In this document: positions 12,701 to 24,700 of the stretch, one piece after another | How the letters are laid out: every line of letters starts with the position of its first letter | How positions within the stretch are numbered: position 1 is the stretch's first letter | Origin: Leptidea sinapis | Lineage: Eukaryota; Arthropoda; Insecta; Lepidoptera; Pieridae | Reading direction: 5' to 3' | Length of the DNA stretch: 64,000 bases | NCBI RefSeq assembly: GCF_905404315.1 | Contig: NC_066273.1 | Location: 3,968,001 to 4,032,000, forward strand | Notes under the pieces: generated by a model | Told to the model about the DNA's origin: nothing | The model's database searches: none | What the model saw: only the letters and a program-made list of their open reading frames with translations | Position numbers and translations under genes: made by a program

Positions 12701-15700
12701 TAAGATCTCAATGATGTTCCTTTCGAGCAACTCCTGGTCTTCGCAAACGCATTCGATGAACAGGATCCTGAAGCCCATGTCTGAGAGACAGTATTCGTTG
12801 AGCTCTCTGCGTTGTTCACGAGTTATGTTTGTTCCGTCGAATATCTAAAACAATATATCCATTAATATTTACAGAATACGGTAATACGAGCGCGCTGTGG
12901 TTTGAAAGAGGATGTTGTGACAAGGAGTGAAAAAGGAATGCTGAAATGGTTTGGACACGTGGAGCGAATGAGTGAAGAAAGAATGACGCATCAAATATAT
13001 AAGGCAAGTGTGTGTGGGCAAGCCGGTCGCGGGAGACCTCGTAGAACATTCGTCGATCAAATTGTGGACGTTTTGAGAAAAGGAGAGGTCCGAAGCACCC
13101 GCATCTGAATGTAGAGGAAGCGCGTGAGGTTTGTAAGGATAGAAGCAAATGGCATTCTATTGTCTCTGCCTACTCCGACGGGAACAAGGTGTGAGTGTGT
13201 ATGTATATATTTACAGAAATAAGAGCAGGTAATAATAATATTTGGTGTTGCACATCAAATCTAATGCGACTAATTTAGTATACAGTAGGGGGAGTCCCGG
13301 AGAGATTTGCAGGTGGGAGACAATAGCCACTGTTAATAGAATCTTTGTGGAACTAGATAGTCCGATATAACCACACTTTTAAGAGTCCATAGACACCTCC
13401 CACTTCGCTCACGCGACGCGGTTGCGATTGGCAGGTTCATTTAGGAGTGAAAAGTGTGCAACACATTTTCGTGGCCGGTATGTAATTTTTTTTATTTCCG
13501 ATATTTGATTTCTGTTGCTTACTGTGAATATAAATCTATGATATCTATCTACTTTAGAAAATGGGTCCCTTAATATTCATTATACCATTAAACATACGAT
13601 GTAATTTAACCCGAGCAACGCCGGGTTTCGCTGTTAGTATTAAATAAAATTCGACTTCGTTATTTGTCAATATGAGCCGGGCATAGCATTCGAATTTGCA
13701 ATACTGATTATATCTTCTGGAAGACGTAAACAATTTACAATACATAAATAATTTGAAATTGTGATACCTAAGTCATTCAGAACTTGAACTGTAAATAAAT
13801 GAATTACATTCTATTTCAGTTTTGTTGGCAAACATCGCAGGAGATGTTAATGTAAAATGCAACATGTGGAATCTCTTATAAGCAACATATAAAAGTAATA
13901 AGCTCGTATTTTATCAGATGTAAAATAAATATGATTTCATTACCTACATACGTAAAGTAACACTTTTCCAATATCTTACTAAAAAATGAGAGTGTTTCAT
14001 CATACTCAATCCAGAGCTACGACTTTTTTATGAATATAAGAGACGAGACGAGCAGGACATTCAGCTGATGGTAATTGATACGCCCTGCCCATTATTACAG
14101 GATTCTTGAAAAACAAAAAAATTCTGAGCGGCACTACAATTGCGCTTGTCACCTTGAGACATAAGATGTCAAGTCTCATCTGCCCAGTAATTTCACTAGC
14201 TACGGCGCCCTTCAGACCGAAACACATCAATGCTTACACATTACTGCTTCACGGCAAAAATAGGCGCCGTTGACCACAACGGCGCCTATTAGCCATGGGT
14301 TGGTACCCATGATCTAGCCGGCTTCCTGTGTAAAGGAGCCTCCTACTGGTAAAAAAATGGTCTATTTCTTTGGTTAAAATCTACGTCACACACTCGCGAT
14401 TTCATTCTCATTTTTTTTCGACATTTTCACGTCTTTAATAGTCTATCTAGATGTGTAAATGATCTTAATCATGATAGTTACTTACAGCGACACTGTTTCC
14501 ATCTTTCAGCCACAGCACGGCATCTTGCACAGCCTCGCGGGCGCTCTGCCGACGGATGGCAGACCCCTGCTGATTGTCAGCACGGAATATATCGTGGGTT
14601 CCGTACAGAGCCATATGCTTGCGACGATACTCGCTGCAGTCGAACACTATAAAAAAATCAATCGATACATATTTCTGAAGTGATAACTTCTTATAGGAGG
14701 GCACACCGCTTCGTAACGTAACGCGTTACGGAGCCAGTATGTCTGGCTTCCCTTTCTCTTTATACGGCAGCGGTAGGCAGGCTTCTCCTCTCTCACTCTC
14801 CAATTATTATACTAGGAATAATGATGCTAATGTACACATATACAAAATTCTAATATACCCACATATTCAAGAATAAAATATATTTTCTAATCAATAAAAG
14901 ATTTTATAAATAAATAAACTTTCCTTACATTTCCATATTAAAATACATAAAGTTTAAGTAATAATAACTCAAGCTTTTCTCAAGTTAAACAATTTCAATA
15001 TTAAATAGTTCAACTTAGATTAGTTTAAGTTAGTACTTCTGTCGGGCATCCTTTCCCTTCCAAGAAAGTATTTGTTGCTAAAATATTTAGTAATTTGTAT
15101 TGATATGTTAGGTATTTATCAAGTTTAAGTTAATAAATAAAATAGACGCCTAATGTATCTGTACTGATGAATACCTATTTAAATATAACTGACATACAGT
15201 TTTAAATAAAAGTATTTTTTGCAACATCTGTATTATTTAAAATAATCTATGTAAGTCTTCACTTTCATGTACCTACCTATTTAACATAATACGCTGCGAT
15301 CTTGCCGACTTTCTTCTCAGTAATACAAAAATCAATATTTGACTAGTCTGGAAGTGTTCTCTGTGATAAGAAAGTTTACCAAAAAACGATAAGAATAACG
15401 CTATTATTTTCGGACAATACACAACACTTTACGAACATGAAAAAACCATAGGTTATTTCCACTTTGAGAACTGTGTACCAAAGATATAAGATCAGTGAAG
15501 AGAACTTGACCAAAGAATGGCAAAAAGCTAGAATCAGAATTTTCGGTCCCAATCGAATGCAAAAGAACACGAGAGCGCCTATTTTCTGGACAAACACACC
15601 TGTACTTGAGACTTCTTTGTAATTCGGCACTAGAAAAGTTTTCTATTGAGTTTATAATACTATAGTATACGTTCTATTGCCATATAAAGTAAATAGAAGA

Positions 15701-18700
15701 AAAAAATAAAAAAGTTTGGAGTTTAAAAATAGATGAGGACCGATTCTCAGAACTACCAAATATATCGTACATAAAATTTATCGTACTACAATAATTATTA
15801 TATTCGATTGCCATCTTGCAACCCTATTGCGGGTATGTGTAAGGAACAGAATAATATAAAAATCGCGATACAATAACCTCCTCCTTTTTGAAGTCGGTTA
15901 AAAGTAGGTGTAGGTATTTTTTTTAATGAAAATTAGGGACGAGACGATGATGGTAATTGATACGCCCCACCCAGTACAATGCAGTGCCGCTCAGGATTCT
16001 TGAAAAACAAAAAAAATCTGAGCGGCACTACAATTGCGCTCGTCACCTTGACACATAAGATGTTAAGTCTCATTTGCCCAGTAATTTTACTAACTTCGGC
16101 GCCCTTCAGACCGAAACACAGGAATGTTTACACATTACTGCTTCACGGCAGAAATTGGCGCCGTTGTGGTACCTACCCATAATTTAGCCGGCATCCTGTG
16201 CAAAGGAGCCTGGTAAACTGGTGTTGATCGTTGATGGGTTAAAATTTGAAGTTGTATGTATTTTAATGCTGAATCATAATAAATAAATAAAAAAAATGTC
16301 AAAAAAAAATAAAAGCAAATTTTTACGGGTATACCCATATTAATTAGGGGTATTAAAAATAGATGTTGGCTGATTCTCAGACCTACCCGAAATGCAGACC
16401 GGGACACGAGAATTTTATACAGTATATATTATATACTTTATAAATATATTTTAGCTTTGAGAGGAAGTCAATGAATAACAAATTGATATTTTTTTTATGG
16501 AATAGGAGGACAAACGAGCGTACGGGTCACCTTGTGTTAAGTGATCACCGCCGCCCACATTCTCTTGCAACACCAGAGGAATCACAAGAGCGTTGCCGGC
16601 CTTTTGATATAAATAGTTTCGAATTGAAACAAGCTTCAATAAACGTATTCAATTATCACACACATATCCTGCTTTTATCACGACGATAAAAATATAATTT
16701 TATAAATAATCATATTCAACGTGAAGTCTGCTAGGAACATGATTATCTATCTAATGTTACGTTAGGTGTATTGAGATCATACGAGATAACTGAAAGGATG
16801 TCAAGGCATATTGCTTTTTCTGTACAAACTTTAGAACGTTGTACTAAATTTTACACAGTAACTGAATCTAATATATAAATAAAATTCTCGTGTCGCGGTG
16901 TTTGTAGTTAAGCTCCTCCGAAGCGGCTTGGCCGATTCTGATGAAATTTTGTGTGTATATTGGGTAGGTCTGAGAATCGAACAACATCTATTTTTCATCC
17001 CCCAAAATTTTAAGGGTAGTCCACCCCAGATTATTTTTTATTTAATTATGATTCATCATAAAAAAATACATACAACTTCAAATTTTCACTTACTTTTGTA
17101 TCGCGATTTCAATATTATTCTAATCCATCCACGGACACACAATAGAGTTGCAATATGGCAATCGAATATAATGATTATTGTAGTACGATAAATTTTATGT
17201 ACGATATATTTGGTAGGTTTGAGAATTGGTCGTCATCTATTTTTATACCTTTTTAAATTTTAATTATTGATTTTTTTTTTATTACTTTATATGGCAATAC
17301 AATGTTTGTTGGGTCAGCTAGTTTCTTTATAATATTATCATACTAGCTGACCCGGCAAACGTTGGTTTGCCATATAAATTGTATTGATCTTGTGCTTGCT
17401 AGTTGATAAGAGATGGCGCTAGTTGTATTCATTAGTAACAATCACACTTCTTTTATATTTTGTATAATTCACACGATAGTTTTATAAATTATAGCCTATT
17501 TGTTATTCTGGTGTGTAAGCTATATTATTGTAAAGTTTCATCAAAATCTGTTCAGTAGATTTTGCGTTAAAGAAGTTCAAACATACATCCAGACATACAA
17601 ACTTTCACGTTTATAATATTAGTAGGATTTTCATTAATTATTGCAATATCACACCCTAGCACTCTTTTAAAACAGACCACCTTAAGGTTACTGCAAGCTA
17701 TGCTGTCTTTGCAAATTGGAAAAGACTATTCAGAAACTGTGAAGCAGAGCAGAGCACATAGCTCAACTCTCGAAGTACACAGAACCGTTGGTGCAGTAAA
17801 GTCCTAGATTTTTTTTTAAAGTAAAACTTTTAAATCTCTATATTTTTCGTGCAACAGGCAGCCATGGAGTAGTGGTGACATTGAATCATTGATTTCGACT
17901 AACTACCTACCTTTTCAAGTCAGGTGATCCCAGTAGTCTAAAAGCTCTGGTTTGCCGAGATGGCACGGGGGTTCAAACCTCTACACCTAACAAAGCTTTT
18001 TTTATTACGAAGTAGTAAAACGTAATAAAATATAAAAATTAGTTTTTTCTTTCGGCACTTCCCGATTTTGAAACGTTAATATTATATTATTTTGCGAAAA
18101 AAAGTTTCACTTGCACTTGTTTTCATTTTTACCTCAACATTTTCTCACCAATAATTTTCCATACATCTATTGCTCCAGATCAATCTAAAAAAAAATATCT
18201 TAAGTAGATAATGCTTGTGTTCCTTTTAAATTTCACATTGTATTATCAAGACTGTCCAAAATAAAAATATAATTGTGGTACCTTTAGTACTCTCCCCATT
18301 CCAATTGAGATGTCTGGAGAGACGGTGAGCTAACTGACTCTTGCCACGAGCTGGAAGTCCCACCAAGGCGATCAGCAACGGAGCAAACTGGCTGATTCGT
18401 CTCGTACGCATAGATACTGAAACAATAAAGGCATTATGGATATCACGAAACTTACAATATATTACAAGTGGGAAGCTCCTTTGGACAGGATGCCGGCTAG
18501 ATTATGGGTGCCACAACGGCGTCCATTTCTACCGTGAAGCAGTAATCTGTAAGCATGTGTTACGGTCTGAAGGGCGCCGTAGCTAGTGAAATTACAGGGC
18601 GAATGAGACTTAACACCTTATGTCTCAAGGAGACGAGTGAAATTGTAGTGCTACTCAGAATTTTTTGCATATTTCAAGAATCCTGAACGGCACTGCATAG

Positions 18701-21700
18701 TTATGGGCAGGGCATATCAATTACCATCAGCTGAACGTCCTGCTCGTCTTACCCTAATTTCATTAAAAGCGTGCAAGAGAGAAGAACACTCTCTTACGGA
18801 GATACAGCAAGCTAGAAGACGTGACAGATTTTGATAGATAAGTCGTAAACAGTCAGCCACGCTTGGCATTAGCTCACCATTAATTAGCTCCTTTTTGAAT
18901 ATTGAACCACTAGCTACACCTGATGTTGCGGATGTCCATGAGCGCTTCTCTCACCACTCCCCACCCCGTAAGGCTCTTGCCCGTTTGCCCCAACTTATAT
19001 AAAAAAAAACATAAACTAAGTATACTACGCTAGCATACTAAGTTTATTTGTAAGGCCGTACAATAACTATGCTCAGTACAATAACTCTAGCAACATCATA
19101 ATTATTACCCTCTCATTTTCGCCTCATTTGGGGCCATACGATACATGCTAATATATATTCAAATGGTTTATTACGTCATCGGCCGGCAGGTGGCAACTGG
19201 TTTGCGACGAGAGCACACAAACAAAATGTCACACATTCAAATACAGTCGACCAATAAAACTTGTTTAACAGAGCCGCGCCTTCCTCCGATAAAACAAACA
19301 TGAAGACTACGCAATGACGCTATTCCTGTCCAGCTACAAACACTTTGTTTTTCTCTACAAAATAGGTATGTTAAATGGCATCTATTTGCTTATTGAAATC
19401 CATAATACAGTACCTACTCTTATGGCCATTCTCAATATACTGTCTACAGATAGAGATAAATTACTAACAGTGATCTACTGTTAGTAATCTGAAGTTCTCC
19501 CAATATACCCGATAAATTATTGTTATCGCGTTATATTGGAATTTCCATACAAACTTCTATCGCTGGTAAGCTATACGTCCTCCTATTAACAGACAGCGTG
19601 TACGGATAAGGTGAGTTACCGTCAATAAGTTTATTGGGACAGAAAACGATAGTTACGATTTTTATCTCAAGTAAGAGATAGACTGAATATTGGAAACGGC
19701 CGTTAGTGAATATTTAATTAAGCATAACCCTATAGATTCGCTTAGGAAATTCTAAAAACGTACAATAATTGTTGCAATTCTTATGTTATACTTATTATGA
19801 AGGACCTACTACCTACCTATGTATTATAAATGTAAACAGAATAACAGAAACTTTTTTTTAATGAAAATAAGGGACGAGACGAGCAGGACGTTCAGCTGAT
19901 GGTAATTGTTACGCCCTGCAGTAGTAGGATTCTTGAAAGACCCAAAAATTCTGAGTGGCACCACAACTGCGATCGACACCTTGAGACATAAGATGTCAAG
20001 TCTCATTTGCCCAGTAATTTCACTAGCTACGGCGTCCTTCAGACTGAAACACAGTAATGCTTACACATTACTGTTTCACGACAAAAATAGGCGCTGATGT
20101 GGTACCCATAATCTAGCCGGCATCCTGTGCAAAGGTGTACTGGTACGATACGATCCACGATAGATGTTACAATATAGATCGAAATTATATTATAATTAAC
20201 CATTAATTGTGGCAAAGCAAACCATGTGTTTTTATAATATAAGTTACATAGAGAAGTTTTTATTCAACTTAATAACATTGAAATAATGAAACAAGCCACA
20301 TCACCTAGGTACCTAGCTAAAAGCGATAAAAACTTAATATGACATGGTTAAGCTAGGTAGAAAATAGCCGTAAAACTCGTAAACAATGACGTAATAACAC
20401 GCTTCATAGAAACTATTTAAAAGAACGACGCGTGGTGAATGGTGATCGGTGAACGATCGACGTAGATACGTTCGCCTGCGTCGTGCGCGTCGGACGCCAA
20501 CGTGGAGTGGACTTTGGACCCACGCTCAAGGAAATAGCCGATCATGTCCAAGTCAGTAACCAACACGCCAAGATATAGGTTAAGGAGTTCTATTTAGATA
20601 CATACATCCGAACTATTATAGTATTTAGATTGTTATGTAATTCGATCGGAGCGTTTGAAAACAATTTAAGAACTACCCACTTATATAATATATTTATGAA
20701 GTATAATCAGTTATTATAATCAGCCAGTATTTAGGCTATTCGTTGTCAAAAATAGACGACTGTCCTCCTCTTATAGAATGCGCTGAAATACTCTTCGTAA
20801 ATAAACTCAAAACTGACTTTCTACTTTCTGGCATACGTCATGCGCTAACCACAAGACAAAACAATGATGTTCTCAGAGAAAAATATACTTGCTAGTAACC
20901 AAAGCCATAAATCTCGAGCGATTGCCAATTCAGCGGTCATGAAAAAGGCCAAGCTTCCTGATGACCGCGGATGGCCTCATAAATAGAGCACGGCTATACT
21001 TCAAGTCGGCCCAAATTCTAGCGCTTAACAAATGACAATTCCGGCCTTATTGGGTATTGGGCACCTCAGTGTCCGCTCGAACCATAAGACCGTGTGCAAC
21101 GCAGAGTTGCTCGAATTTTCGAGAATATGTCTTTGAACGGCTGGATTACTTGGCGTTGCGTAGAGATGTCGTTTCATTGTGTGTCTTCTACCGCATTTAT
21201 CACGGGGAGTGTTCCGAAGTGCTGTTTGAAGTGATTTCTGCCGCCGTAACCAGTTTTCATTTCACCCCACACAACACAGAAAATATTTTTCTGATAGTTT
21301 ATATTATATTAGATTTCATATAGTTTAACTAGCCGCCCAGACAGACGTTGTTCTGTAGATAATAAAAAAAATACTGTTTTATTTAGGAATTTGCCAATAA
21401 TATTTCAAAACATCAAGAATTATTTCGTAAAAAATGCTCCCTGTTGTTATAATGAAATTGTTTCACAGCGGAACTGTCAAACCGTGCGTCACTAAATTCT
21501 CTCATAGAGGTACCATACAAAACAAATATTGAAAATAAAAATAATTAAGAGTCCCAAATCGAAATAAAAACTATCCTATCTCTCAAGTTGGACCAAACTA
21601 CACTCCATGAAGTAATCCCCATTAAAATCCGTTCATTAATTTAGGAGTCCATCGCGGACAAACAACGTGTCACGTAATTTATATATATTAAGATAAATAT

Positions 21701-24700
21701 GTCTATTTGTCTTCTAAAGTTCGGAACTTTGTAAACAATAGGAATACTTCATAGTAATTATGTTTAATTGTAGCATAATTATTGTTATGATCTCGGAAAC
21801 TCAGTAAATACCTAACTACTATACTATGTAAAGGTAGCAAACAGCAGTTAATTAGCAAAAAAAAAAGGCATGGAACCGTTTTTTAGTTATTTATTGTTAA
21901 AACTTAATACTTTAAAACAGTCTGTAGATATCTATTATTTCGTTTCACCATTCTAAACCGGTTTATTGAATCAGCTTAGTAAAATTGTGGTTAGACGTAG
22001 AAAAAGTTCGTCTTATTTGTTTTTTATGCAATATAGGTAATATCACATAGGTATGGGAACGTGGGTATTAGATAAGGGTTCTATTACTGTTCAATCGCTA
22101 CATCTAAACCAATCTATCAATAGAATACCGACATAATAAACCTACCTAATGATTAAGATTATGAAACTATTCCATAGATAATGTTATAACTATTAATTAC
22201 TTACGAGCTTCAGTTATGACTAGCTTTGTTTATTCCGGGTTAGATATTATTTGTATTACACTTAATATATTAAATCTACTTAAATACGCATATTAATATA
22301 ACCTCTACAACATTTAACTACAGTAACATTTTTTTACAAAAGTTACTATTTTTTTTATATGAAAATAAGGGACGAGACGAGCAGGACGTACAGCTGATGG
22401 TAATGGATACGCCCTGCCCATTACAATGCAGTGCCGCTCAGGATTCTTGAAAAACCCCAAAAAATTTGAGTGGCACTACAACTGCGCTCACCTTGAGACA
22501 TAAGATGTTAGGTCTCATTTGCCCAGTAATTTAACTAGCTACGGCGCCCTTCAGACCGAAACACAGTAATGCTAACACATTACTGCTTCACGGCAGAAAT
22601 AGGCGCCGTTGTGGTACCCATAATCTAGCCGGAATCCTGTGCAAAGGAGCCTCCCACTGGTAAACTTAGGACCATGTACGTAAAGAAGCATAGAGAAGAA
22701 TAACAAATGGCTGGTGAAGATACTCGGGTCTGAAAGAGGAAGAGACGAAAAATGAGAAGATGTGAAAGAGAGCTTCATACAAATATGACATGAAATAATT
22801 GAGCTCCTGCATATATTCCTGTTCTTATGTATAGCAGTCTAGGCTTTAACACAAAACATGATGAACTAGTCAGAAATATTGAAAAAAAAAGGGTCATCAG
22901 AAGCGAAACAAAATTTCCGGACATAACCTCAAATCAGAAAACTCAGATGGAGATGGGCAGAGCACAGATAAGAGGGCAAGATAAATTGAAAAAACGGTTG
23001 AAATAAAGATCAGAGAAGAAAACGGAAAAGGGTTATACCACAAAAAGATGGGATGATGACATCAGACAAGTGGAAAGAGTAATGTGGAATAGAATTGCAA
23101 ATGAAACAGTTTGGAGATGGGATGGAAGAGTTTGGAGGAGATCTAGGCTGATTGGTAAAAAGATCTATCTACAAACAAATAAAACATGAAATTGTATAAT
23201 ATAGATTATATTTAATACGTAACTTTTATAACTTTTTAAATTCTGAATACGTTCTATCCAAAGACGTCTAAGGAGATTAAATGCCTTGATTCCATCCATA
23301 CCTGGAACTAACTCAAGAACTACAAGCATTAATTTATAATGTAATCATATTATTCATATCACAAATAGTACATAAGTGGAAAAACAATGCACCTATGGGA
23401 TATTATCAACATTTAAAGAACTTACATTTGACTCAAAATATTTATATTATATGATAAGAAAATTAAACAAGTTATGGAGAATTGTTAGTAATTAAAGGGG
23501 TCGCCTCGATAAGAGTAGTAATCGGATGATAATATTTATGTACTAATGTCAAACCCTCGGTGCCTTTGGTTGATGACGTACAAGCAGTCTTGAAATAAAT
23601 TGTCACATAATATCCGCATTCCCGTAACGTGCCCGTGCGTTTTCTGTCGTCAAGCAGTAATATGCTTGCGTTAATGTGTTTCGGTTTGAAGGACCCTGCA
23701 GCTAATTACTGGGCTAATGAGATTTAGGGCCCTTCCCGGTCTTGTCTCATGGTCGAAAAGCATGTTACTTCATCCAACGAAATCCGCCTGTTGTCGACAA
23801 GCAAGAGAAAGCGATACCGATACGGTGTGCAGTAATTCTATAAAACTTCTTCCAGCAAATACGTGTTTTTGAGTAATCCTAACAAATTTGTGAAATCAAT
23901 GTTTATCATATAGAATTGCGCGAGGTTCTATTGCAATGTTTCTTTCCTTTTACAATTTATAAGTAGGTAAATCATAAACGGCCAAAGTTTAGGTAAAATT
24001 TGTGCAAAAAAGTAGTTGTTTGTAGGGTTATATTGAACTTGTTTTTTCTCTTCGAAAGATACATAAGATTAAAATTTATCTATATTTATATTTCTATCAG
24101 ATTTTTTTTTAAGAAAGACGCCTTAAAACGACAGAATCACGTACGAGCCTGTGTATGTAAAAATATGACAGGTGCAAATTGTTATTGTGATCCCGCTTAG
24201 AATGTTGGGTTCGATCGAAGACCCTGAGGTGCACTGTAATGGGCAGGGCGTATCACTTGCGATATGTGTAGTATTGCTTGTCTCATCACTATTTCCCTCA
24301 AAAACGTGTCCGATCCCACACGGCAAGGTATTAAAGTCATTTTTGTGCAATTAAATGATTATTATTAACGTATTAGAACATAGGGCAGGGAATTCAACTC
24401 GCACTCTGTTACCTTTTCTCTAATTTTACATTTTACAGAATCAATGTAAGTAAGAATATTAAACCTTCCAATAGAAAAAAATTCATCTCTATATTTTCCA
24501 TTCTTATCTAAGAAAGCTACAATTTTTCGGACACTATTACTGTTAGCAAAACACAAATTATCTTCTACAACCAATCAGGGATTAAATATCATTAGTGAAG
24601 ATGATAAGGGAAGATCCAGGACTATTGAAGCGTGGAGCCAAGGAGGTTGTATTAGGGAAAAATCCTACTCCTGAGTTTTGATAAAAGCAACCCTTCCCTA

